This document shows, in pieces, positions 12,590 through 19,769 of a stretch of 41,641 bases of DNA (position 1 is the stretch's first letter; each line of letters starts with the position of its first letter). Position numbers and translations under genes: made by a program. Below the pieces are notes generated by a model. That model saw nothing but the letters and a program-made list of their open reading frames with translations, was not told the DNA's origin and made no database searches. Origin of the DNA: a virus; IMG/VR virus record IMGVR_UViG_3300034358_000013, positions 1 through 41,641 of that record; one strand, written 5' to 3'.

Positions 12590-13796
12590 GCGTGAACTCC
12601 TTACACCGGCTCAACAGAAGAGCGTCGCGAAAGACATCGCGCGCGGCATTCACAAGAGCAACCAGCGTATCGCGCAGTACCCCGTCAAGCTGTTCCTTGA
12701 CTCCGGCGTGTTCGGTGCCTGGAACAGGGGGCAGACCCTCGACATTCAAGCATACTGCGACTTCATCAAACGCAACGAACCGTGGCTGTCGTGCTACGCG
12801 GGCATGGACGTCATACCTGGCAAGTTCGGGCAAGCGCGCACGATGAAGCAGGTCGAGGAGTCGGCCGCGCAGTCTGCGACGAACCAAACGTTCATGCGCA
12901 AGCAAGGACTCTCGCCCATTCCGATCTTCCATCAGGGCGAGTCGTTTCAGTGGCTCGAAAAAATGTTGGCCGACGATGAACCGTATATCGGGATCTCGAC
13001 GGCGAAGGATCTGACGCAGCGCGAACATGCAATGTGGCTTGATCACGTCTTCTCCCTGATCACAGACCAAGCCGGCAACCCGTTCGTGCGAACTCACGGG
13101 TTTGGGATCACGACGATCCCACTGCTCCTGCGATACCCGTGGTACACTTGTGACTCGACGACGTGGTCGCTGGCTGCGGGCTTCGGTCTGATATACGTTC
13201 CGGGTTTGCGAGGGGGCAAGCCTGACTACACGCAAGTGCCAATGCGCATCATCATGTCGGGGCGCACGCAGATCGCCTGGTCGTCAGCGCGTCGTCAATA
13301 TGAGAACCTCGGTCCCTTCGAAAAACTACACGTCGACTCCTATTTGGAATACCTGGGTCTGTCGATCGAGCAAGTTCGATATCAGTCGTCCGCACGTCGC
13401 GCGGCCTGTCTGCGGTACTTCATCGACTTTCATGAGCACTTCAAGGTGCAGCCGTTCAAACATCGTCAGGGCGCGCAGCACGGCAAGTTCATCACGGGTG
13501 CGCGCAAGGCACCCCCGTTGTGGGATCATATGTCGATCGTGTTCGCCACGATGATGGCGAACGGCCAGTTCTCGCAAATCATGAACGCGGCGAAAGCACG
13601 CAATCGCCTCGTCTCCTACTACGAACTCCTCGGCAAGCCGGACGAGCCCCTGCGCCATTATGTTGAGCACGGGATCACAGACCTTAACTATCAACGTCGC
13701 AAACCGGCCCCGATCTGGAACGACACGTATACTTCGACCCGCCGCATGTCCCTTCTCAAACGCATAAAGGATTACCGCAATGCCGATGCAACGTAA
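12582..13796 (+). CDS. dpdA: DpdA-like DNA 7-deazaguanine transglycosylase
   Basis: 404 residues from TTG 12582, the only in-frame start near the upstream stop. It overlaps folE and has a GAGGGGGGCGGG tract before it. The motif VKLFLDSGVFGAWNRGQ (residues about 39-55) followed by CYAGMDVIPG matches phage DpdA homologues (DSGaFSAW), which are distant TGT-fold relatives that swap guanine in DNA for preQ0. GFGITTIPLLLRYPWYTCDSTTW is a second conserved block with likely base-binding residues. The context queD-queC-folE strongly supports this. The product base is probably preQ0, since no converting enzyme (amidotransferase or QueF-like) is visible. The next gene begins inside its last codons. Confidence 0.85.
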   Translation: MVRRELLTPAQQKSVAKDIARGIHKSNQRIAQYPVKLFLDSGVFGAWNRGQTLDIQAYCDFIKRNEPWLSCYAGMDVIPGKFGQARTMKQVEESAAQSATNQTFMRKQGLSPIPIFHQGESFQWLEKMLADDEPYIGISTAKDLTQREHAMWLDHVFSLITDQAGNPFVRTHGFGITTIPLLLRYPWYTCDSTTWSLAAGFGLIYVPGLRGGKPDYTQVPMRIIMSGRTQIAWSSARRQYENLGPFEKLHVDSYLEYLGLSIEQVRYQSSARRAACLRYFIDFHEHFKVQPFKHRQGAQHGKFITGARKAPPLWDHMSIVFATMMANGQFSQIMNAAKARNRLVSYYELLGKPDEPLRHYVEHGITDLNYQRRKPAPIWNDTYTSTRRMSLLKRIKDYRNADAT

Positions 13797-14871
13797 AGAA
13801 CTGATCGCCCTCATGGAAGAGGTCGCCCCCGCGTTGTCAGTCAACATGCTGGTGCCCGTGTTGTCGCACTTCTGGTTCACGGGCAAAACCGTGATGACCT
13901 ACAACGATCATATTGCGATCTCCGTGCCATGCGTCACGGATTTTGCAGGGGCCGTACCCCAGTCGCTCCTCGCGCTCCTGAAAACGTCGCGCGCAGAAAC
14001 CCCGATCGAGTTCAAGGTCGGCGACAAGGACGTGCTGCATATCAGTGCGGCCGCGTCGAAGTTCAAGCTCGCGATGATGCCCAAGTCGGACTTCATCTTC
14101 AAGATGCCCGGAGCGCCGTCTGAACCGTTCCCGTGCGATGCGGGTCGGTTTTTGCAGGGGCTTGAGTCCGTCATGCATTCGCTCGGCAACGACACGTCGC
14201 ATGCCGATCACCGGGGAGTCACCCTGATCACGCAAGGCGACTACCTGCATTTGTTCGCGACCGATCGCGCGACGTTATCGACCGCGCGCGTCAAGGTCAA
14301 AGGGGACCCCGGGTTTGATCGCGTGATCCTGACTACCGACTTCTGCAAGCAGCTCCTGCGCATCGGCAAGGGCGCGAAGAAACTGCTCCTCGACATCACG
14401 GACAAGGACGCGGTGTTCGAGCACGATGGGGTCACGTTGTTCGGTCTCAACGAAACGCCCGAGGCCGTCCCCCTCGACTTCCTCAACATCATGAAGCAAG
14501 CTTACACGTCGAAGCACAAGCAGGCATTGTGCGACATCCCGTCGAAGTTCGAACCCATCCTTGATCGCGCGTGCATCATTACCGATGCCGCGATCGACAA
14601 GACCAAGACCATCATCACCGTGTCGCAGGGCAAGGGCAAAAACCCGATCATGCATTTTGACTCCGTCTCCGAACGCGGCGAGTGCCACGACTCGATGGAA
14701 GTGGGCGAGATGCATCCCAATGTCACGGCGCACGTCGATCCCAAGCGCCTCAAGGACGGGTTCGGTCGGTACGGCAAGTTCCTGATCACGGAGGAAGCCG
14801 CGATCATGGTCAGCTCCGAAAACGACACAGTGACCGACATGGTTTATCTGGTATCGGCGACGCCCGGTTGA
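13780..14871 (+). CDS. Beta sliding clamp-like protein (DnaN-like)
   Basis: 363 residues, the length of bacterial beta clamps (about 366). Signs of the three-domain clamp fold are LVPVLSHFWFTGKTVMTYND near the N-terminus, LHLFATDRATLS at the end of domain II (bacterial LRLVATDGHRL), and an ending MVYLVSATPG resembling the C-terminal YVVMPMRL of DnaN. Identity is clearly low. It overlaps dpdA by 17 bases and directly precedes the polymerase gene, while a clamp loader follows 3 kb later, so it would tether the phage polymerase. AAAGGA lies before ATG 13780. Confidence 0.78.
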   Translation: MPMQRKELIALMEEVAPALSVNMLVPVLSHFWFTGKTVMTYNDHIAISVPCVTDFAGAVPQSLLALLKTSRAETPIEFKVGDKDVLHISAAASKFKLAMMPKSDFIFKMPGAPSEPFPCDAGRFLQGLESVMHSLGNDTSHADHRGVTLITQGDYLHLFATDRATLSTARVKVKGDPGFDRVILTTDFCKQLLRIGKGAKKLLLDITDKDAVFEHDGVTLFGLNETPEAVPLDFLNIMKQAYTSKHKQALCDIPSKFEPILDRACIITDAAIDKTKTIITVSQGKGKNPIMHFDSVSERGECHDSMEVGEMHPNVTAHVDPKRLKDGFGRYGKFLITEEAAIMVSSENDTVTDMVYLVSATPG

Positions 14872-14881
14872 GGAAACGAAA

Positions 14882-17512
14882 ATGGGTTTCTTCGGGCTTG
14901 ATGACGTAAAGCCAACTACGTCAAAGTCGGCCGGGGCCCCGCGCGGGGTCTCGGTCGAACTCCTTCACCGCACGGAATGCAAATCGTGCCCCCTCAATCA
15001 TGCACAGGTCAAGTCGCCCAAGATCGAACCAGCAGGGAGCAAGGACCCGCTGATCTATGTGCTGATGGGCGCCCCTTCATTGCGCTCTGACAAGACCGAC
15101 AAGCCCATTGCAGGGTCAGACTTGCAACTGATCCACTCGATGATGCCCAAGGCCGCGCAATTGCGCACGCGCTACAATACGATCATCCGCACGTTCCCCG
15201 GAGCGGGTCCGACGATCGAAACGAAGATGCTTGAACTAGCGACCGTGCGCGCACCAACGTTTGTCGAGATCGAATGCTGCCGGCCGTCGATCGTGCGCGA
15301 CATCGAGCAGTCACGACCGCGCGCGATATTCGGGTTCGGCGGCTTGCCCCTGAAATGGGCCGCGAATGAAACCCACGCTTATCAGTGGATGGGCCGACGC
15401 ATCCCCGTGCGCATTGGGTCGCATGTCTGCTGGTACTATCCGTTCATTGAACCGAACGACGCGCTCAAGGATCGCAGATGGGAAGGGCACGTCTCCGACA
15501 ATGAGTTCACCATGGAGAAAAAACTGCGCGCGGCGTGCAGGCAGGTGCTCAACGATGACGACCAGATTGACCCCGTCATCCACACACCCGACGACGTGTT
15601 CCGCGACGTGTCGATTGTGCGAGGAGATGGGGGCAAATCAGACCTGCGCACGATCGAGAAATTCCTCAACCAAGCTGTGCAGCACGAACTCGTTGGCATG
15701 GACTACGAGACCAACAAGCTGCGCCCCTACAACAAGGACGCGAAGATCCTGACCGCGGCCCTGTCAATCGAGGAGTCAACACTCGCGTTCCCGTTCAGTC
15801 ATCGGCAATGCAAATGGACTCCGGGCGAGGCCGACCAGCTACACGACATGTTCACCGAGTTCCTATACGACCCACGCCCACGCAAGATCGCGCACCAGCT
15901 CGCGTTCGAAATGGAATGGTCTGCGGAGTTCTTCGGTCCTGACGTGTTGCGCGCGGGCCTATGGGGCGACTCGATATCGCAAGCCTACGTGATCGACGAG
16001 ACGCAAGGACTCCTCGCGCTCGAGGCCCTGACGACGCAGTACTTCGGCGTCAACATCAAAGACCTGTCGCCCGTCAATCGCAAGGACCTCGACGCCGAAC
16101 CCCTCGACAAGGTGCTCAAATACAACGGCGGTGACGCGAAGTATCATCGGTTGTTGTATATCGAGCAGGAGCGCGAACTGCGCGCGTTGGAAATGCAGGA
16201 GGTCTATGAGCACCAACTGCGTCGCGTGCCCACGCTGGTGCTCACGCAACGCAAGGGCATCCCGATTGATCAGGACGAGCTCAAAAAGTTTCGCGTCAGG
16301 TTCGAAGACGAGATCGCAGAGGTCGAGGAGCAGCTGGCAGTGCTGCCCGAGGTCAAGCAATATCGTCAACGATACGGAGCGCCATATCGCCCCTCGGCCG
16401 CGCAAGACCTCGCGAAGATGCTCAAGCTTCTCGGCTACACGTTGTCCAAGACTGAGAAGGGGGGTGACGCGACCGACGAAAAGAACCTGCGCAAGTACGA
16501 TGACAAGGTGGTCAAGCTCACGATCAAGCATCGCAAGGCGTCGAAGATCCTGAGCACCTACGTCTCCCCCGTGTCACCCGGGTCGGAACACTTATTCGAC
16601 GACATGAAGATCCGACCCATCATTTCGACCTACAAGGTGCGAACGTGGCGCACGTCGTCGGAAGACCCCAACATTCAAAACTGGCCCAAGCGAGGGGTCA
16701 ACGTCGTGATACGCAAAGTCGTCAGTGCCAAGCGTCAGCGAATGAAGGTCGTCGCGTTCGACTACGCGGGCATTCAGGCGCGCAACGTCGCAATGGAAAG
16801 CTGCGACGAAGCACTCGTCAAGTCGTTCATTGATGGGTACGACATCCACAAGGACTGGGTCGAGAACCTTGCGGAGCGCTATCCGAAGTGGGCTTACAAG
16901 GACCTGATGTCAAACCCCAAGGTGTTCAAGGACGCGCGATCGGGCGTCAAAAACCAGTTCGTGTTTCCGACGTTCTTCGGCGCGGCCCCGAAATCGATCG
17001 CAGTCAGCCTTGGGGGGTCCGGTCGCGTGACGCCCCCCGTTGAAGTCGTTGAGGAGATGCAAGAGGAGTTCTTTGAGCGCTTCCCTCGCATCAAGGAGTG
17101 GCACATCCGACTCGATGAACTGTACAAGCGCAACGGCTACGTCACGGGTCTGTCGGGGCATCGTCGTCACGCACCGATCTCATATAACGAACGTATCAAC
17201 AGCTCGATCCAGGCCGACGAGTCGTTGATCGTGCTCACGGCAATGTCGGCACTCTCTGAACTGGACTACAAACTCTACCAACCGATGATGGAGATCCACG
17301 ACGACCTGACGTTCCTTTGGCCCGAGGACCAGGTCGACGTTCGCTCCGATGTCGTGATATCCGAAATGACGATGCCGCGGTTCGATTGGATCAACGTGCC
17401 GCTGGTCGTCGAAATGTTGGTCGGCGACAATTGGTGCGATCTCGAGGAAGTCGGGTCGTTCGAGAACGTCGGCCACAAGGGTGATTATCGTCAACTCAGC
17501 TCGAAAGGATAG
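14882..17512 (+). CDS. Family A DNA polymerase with N-terminal UDG-like domain and 3'-5' exonuclease
   Basis: 876 residues, the phage replicase. Residues about 25-210 resemble the uracil-DNA glycosylase fold (ECKSCPLN, LIYVLMGAPS, NTIIRTFPG, RPSIVRDIE, RAIFGFGGLPLKWA), as in the SPO1-type polymerases. The exonuclease domain starts with VGMDYET (Asp274, Glu276), has KIAHQLAFEMEW as the second motif and KYNGGD as the third. The polymerase domain has motif A VVAFDYAGIQAR (Asp627), motif B RSGVKNQFVFPTFFGA and motif C MEIHDDLTF (His806, Asp807). Motif A lacks the usual Ser-Gln (DYSQIE replaced by DYAGIQ). The UDG-like part lacks a clear HPS motif, so it may be structural. GAGGAAACGAAA precedes ATG 14882. 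Confidence 0.94.
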   Translation: MGFFGLDDVKPTTSKSAGAPRGVSVELLHRTECKSCPLNHAQVKSPKIEPAGSKDPLIYVLMGAPSLRSDKTDKPIAGSDLQLIHSMMPKAAQLRTRYNTIIRTFPGAGPTIETKMLELATVRAPTFVEIECCRPSIVRDIEQSRPRAIFGFGGLPLKWAANETHAYQWMGRRIPVRIGSHVCWYYPFIEPNDALKDRRWEGHVSDNEFTMEKKLRAACRQVLNDDDQIDPVIHTPDDVFRDVSIVRGDGGKSDLRTIEKFLNQAVQHELVGMDYETNKLRPYNKDAKILTAALSIEESTLAFPFSHRQCKWTPGEADQLHDMFTEFLYDPRPRKIAHQLAFEMEWSAEFFGPDVLRAGLWGDSISQAYVIDETQGLLALEALTTQYFGVNIKDLSPVNRKDLDAEPLDKVLKYNGGDAKYHRLLYIEQERELRALEMQEVYEHQLRRVPTLVLTQRKGIPIDQDELKKFRVRFEDEIAEVEEQLAVLPEVKQYRQRYGAPYRPSAAQDLAKMLKLLGYTLSKTEKGGDATDEKNLRKYDDKVVKLTIKHRKASKILSTYVSPVSPGSEHLFDDMKIRPIISTYKVRTWRTSSEDPNIQNWPKRGVNVVIRKVVSAKRQRMKVVAFDYAGIQARNVAMESCDEALVKSFIDGYDIHKDWVENLAERYPKWAYKDLMSNPKVFKDARSGVKNQFVFPTFFGAAPKSIAVSLGGSGRVTPPVEVVEEMQEEFFERFPRIKEWHIRLDELYKRNGYVTGLSGHRRHAPISYNERINSSIQADESLIVLTAMSALSELDYKLYQPMMEIHDDLTFLWPEDQVDVRSDVVISEMTMPRFDWINVPLVVEMLVGDNWCDLEEVGSFENVGHKGDYRQLSSKG

Positions 17513-17515
17513 CCA

Positions 17516-17806
17516 ATGGGAATTGAGAAGAAGATGCGCAGCGCGACCTCGGACCCGATCAAGATCATGCCGATGCTGGCTGAGGGGATGTATGACCTGG
17601 TCAATCGCAGGGGCGGGAACGCACCCCTGCCAGTGCTCGATGTTTCGCCCGGTGTGTATTTGTCGACCTGGGCAATCCATCAACGCGACGTGCGCAAACT
17701 GCTCCTCGGCAGAACCCCGTGCGCATTGCAACTCGTAGTCGACACGAACGTCCCCGGGCACCCTTCGGTCTCAATGTCGATCGTGCAAATCGCTTTGACG
17801 AAGTGA
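17516..17806 (+). CDS. Hypothetical protein, 96 aa
   Basis: ATG 17516 lies three bases after the polymerase stop with AAAGGA upstream. Residues about 15-30 form a hydrophobic helix (IKIMPMLAEGMYDLV). The rest is mixed alpha/beta ending PSVSMSIVQIALTK. No family recognised. It is probably cotranscribed with the polymerase and is followed by a promoter-like motif. Confidence 0.7.
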   Translation: MGIEKKMRSATSDPIKIMPMLAEGMYDLVNRRGGNAPLPVLDVSPGVYLSTWAIHQRDVRKLLLGRTPCALQLVVDTNVPGHPSVSMSIVQIALTK

Positions 17807-17817
17807 CTGCCGCCAGC

Positions 17818-17829
17818 GCAGTATGATTG
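17818..17829 (+). promoter_or_regulatory. Repeated 12-base promoter-like motif, copy 3
   Basis: Exact GCAGTATGATTG, this time wholly intergenic, 17 bases before the clamp-loader ATG. A TTGACG hexamer lies at 17795-17800 but the spacer to TATGAT is 21 bases, longer than sigma-70 prefers. Because this copy is not coding, the identity with copies 1 and 2 cannot be explained by shared C-terminal codons. Confidence 0.55.
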
Positions 17830-17845
17830 AACAGGAGCAGCAAAA

Positions 17846-18796
17846 ATGAATGACGTCCCCCAGGCACTACACACCAAGCACCGGCCCATCAGTTTCGAAA
17901 CCGTCGTCGGCCAGAGCGCCGTCGTCAAGTCCATGCAGAAGGTGCTCGACGCTGGCACCTCGCAGTCCTTTCTGTTGTCGGGCCCCTCGGGCACGGGCAA
18001 GACAACACTCGCGCGCATCGCCGCGTGCTATCTTGATTGCGTCGGCCGTGACGTGATCGAAGTCGACGGCGCAACATATAGCGGCATTGATCGCATGCGC
18101 GAACTCCAGGAAACGGTGCGATACGCGGCCGTCGGATCGGGCTCGGGTCGTGCCGTCATCGTTGACGAAGCGCATGGCCTATCGAAGAACGCATGGGATG
18201 CGTTGCTCAAGACTGTCGAGGAACCGAAACCGAACGTGTATTGGTTCTTCTGCACGACCAACATTGCGAAGGTCCCCGCGACAATCAAGACCCGTTGCGC
18301 GTCGTTCCAGCTCAAGTCCGTGTCGGAGAACGATCTCGTCAAGGTCGTTGAGCGCGTCGCGAAGAAGGAGAAGATGCAAGTCTCCGAGGGGGTGCTGCAG
18401 ATCATTTGTCGCGAGGCCAACGGGTCCCCGCGTCAGGCACTGACAAACCTCGCAATGTGCGCGGGAGTCGCGACGGCAAAAGAGGCATCGCAAATCCTGC
18501 ACTCTGCACAGGACTCCGACCCCGTGATCGAACTCGCGCGGTTCCTGATCAAGCCCGGGTCGTGGCTCAAGGCAATGGGCATCATCGCGAAGCTGCAGGA
18601 TGAAAGCTTCGAAGGGGTCCGCATTGTGATTTGCGCGTACCTCGCATCAGTGCTCAAGGGAGCGAAGACCGAACGCGACGCCATCGCGACGCTTCAACTC
18701 CTAGAGAACTTCGCGACCCCCTACAATCAGGCCGAGGGGATCGCGCCGCTGCTCCTGTCAATCGGCCGGTGTGTATTCAACAGCGAAGGAGAATGA
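17846..18796 (+). CDS. DNA polymerase clamp loader ATPase (DnaX/RFC-like)
   Basis: 316 residues, AAA+ ATPase that opens the sliding clamp. Residues 9-20 (HTKHRPISFETVVGQ) are the standard DnaX/RFC start. Walker A is GPSGTGKTT (46-54). Walker B is VIVDEAHGLSKNAWDALLK with EEP. Sensor 1 is FFCTTN. The arginine finger is in IKTRCASFQL (bacterial SRC). Bacterial DnaX zinc-binding Cys are absent, as in RFC and T4 gp44. The C-terminal 100 residues are the helical collar. GGAGCAG precedes ATG 17846. Only one loader gene is visible, so it may form a homopentamer or use host delta subunits. Confidence 0.9.
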   Translation: MNDVPQALHTKHRPISFETVVGQSAVVKSMQKVLDAGTSQSFLLSGPSGTGKTTLARIAACYLDCVGRDVIEVDGATYSGIDRMRELQETVRYAAVGSGSGRAVIVDEAHGLSKNAWDALLKTVEEPKPNVYWFFCTTNIAKVPATIKTRCASFQLKSVSENDLVKVVERVAKKEKMQVSEGVLQIICREANGSPRQALTNLAMCAGVATAKEASQILHSAQDSDPVIELARFLIKPGSWLKAMGIIAKLQDESFEGVRIVICAYLASVLKGAKTERDAIATLQLLENFATPYNQAEGIAPLLLSIGRCVFNSEGE

Positions 18797-18797
18797 C

Positions 18798-19037
18798 GTG
18801 GCGACCGCAAAGGAAACGATCGAGCAAGCACTGCGAGGCGAGGGGTGCTTGGGCAAGGCACACCCCGACGAACCCGTCTTCGTGCTACGCGCGCAAGATG
18901 TACACGCGGCCGATCTCGTGGAGAAGTGGGCAATCTGGGCATCCGTCAGTTCGACGATCCCGTCCCACAAGGTCGAGTCTGCAAGCGCGATCGCAGACGC
19001 GATGCGCGAATGGCCCATCAAGAAGCAACCCGACTGA
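18798..19037 (+). CDS. Hypothetical protein, 79 aa
   Basis: GTG 18798 with AAGGAG seven bases upstream starts just after the clamp-loader stop. The sequence MATAKETIEQALRGEGCLGK then FVLRAQDVHAADLVEKWA has a helix-turn pattern. The QDVHAADLVEKWA segment resembles short proteins found near phage replication genes that share 'LRAqD...a...i..W', a pattern I have seen but cannot name. No catalytic motif. Its position suggests a replication accessory. Confidence 0.68.
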   Translation: MATAKETIEQALRGEGCLGKAHPDEPVFVLRAQDVHAADLVEKWAIWASVSSTIPSHKVESASAIADAMREWPIKKQPD

Positions 19038-19050
19038 GGAGTATCAAGTC

Positions 19051-19605
19051 ATGGCGACCCGACCACGAGAACGATCGACACAACAAGAAGACCGGACTGA
19101 CAAGGACGGCGCCTTCCTGCAGCAGATGTCAGACGGCATGCAGATCGACAAGCACGCGCTCGACGAAGCACTCATATTGCAGGTCCACAATTTTCACCAG
19201 GTCTCGGAGCGCCTCGCGATCGAGATCTCGTTGCGTGATGCCGCAAAGGACGAACTCAAGGTCGTCGAAGCGGAGGTTGACGAAGTGGTGCGTGCCGACG
19301 CCGCGGAGTCTGAAAAGAAGATCACGGAAACCGCGATCAAGAACGCGGTCGCGGCCCATCGCGACGTGATCAAGGCGCAGAAGGAGTTCGCACGTCTCGC
19401 GAAGTCCGTCGGTCTGTTGCAGGCGCTCAAGGAGTCGTATCTGCAACGATCGTATGCGCTCAAGGAACTCGTCACCCTGTACATGGCGAACTATTTCGGC
19501 GAGGGGTCTGTCGAAAACGCGGGCGCGCGTCGCATCAAGGACGAGGGGGCGCAGGGGCATCGCAAGGCAATCAACGAAGAACGGCAGCGACGTGCGAGGT
19601 CCTGA
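19051..19605 (+). CDS. Helical protein, possible UvsY-like recombination mediator
   Basis: 184 residues from ATG 19051 (GAGGAG 10 bases upstream). Almost entirely helical: residues 30-60 bear a long amphipathic helix, 65-110 are highly charged (KDELKVVEAEVDEVVRADAA), and 110-160 contain AHRDVIKAQKEFARLAKSV and LKESYLQRSYALKELVTLY. The order of short helices, an acidic coil and a late 'alk...RsyalK.l' helix resembles T4 UvsY. The neighbourhood also fits: SSB immediately downstream and a UvsX-like recombinase after that. Sequence identity is too low to be sure; it could be another coiled-coil replication factor. Confidence 0.6.
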   Translation: MATRPRERSTQQEDRTDKDGAFLQQMSDGMQIDKHALDEALILQVHNFHQVSERLAIEISLRDAAKDELKVVEAEVDEVVRADAAESEKKITETAIKNAVAAHRDVIKAQKEFARLAKSVGLLQALKESYLQRSYALKELVTLYMANYFGEGSVENAGARRIKDEGAQGHRKAINEERQRRARS

Positions 19606-19769
19606 TGACGATCAGCACTGCATTTGTTCTTTTTCTATTCGGACTCCTCGCGATCTATTGCGTGGTCCGGTTACTGTTGGCCGCGTTCTTCGCGGCCAAG
19701 CGGCGTCATGTGCAAGACGTGTTGAATGCACTGTCACAAACCAACGGAGACAAACGACATGGTAAGTAG
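19605..19769 (+). CDS. Small single-pass membrane protein, 54 aa
   Basis: ATG 19605 overlaps the previous stop (TGATG). Residues about 5-30 (TAFVLFLFGLLAIYCVV then RLLLAAFF) are one long hydrophobic helix, followed by a basic patch AAKRRH that would lie in the cytoplasm. The stop at 19767-19769 overlaps the start of the SSB gene at 19759 by 11 bases, so the frames are tightly coupled. Function unknown. Confidence 0.6.
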   Translation: MTISTAFVLFLFGLLAIYCVVRLLLAAFFAAKRRHVQDVLNALSQTNGDKRHGK

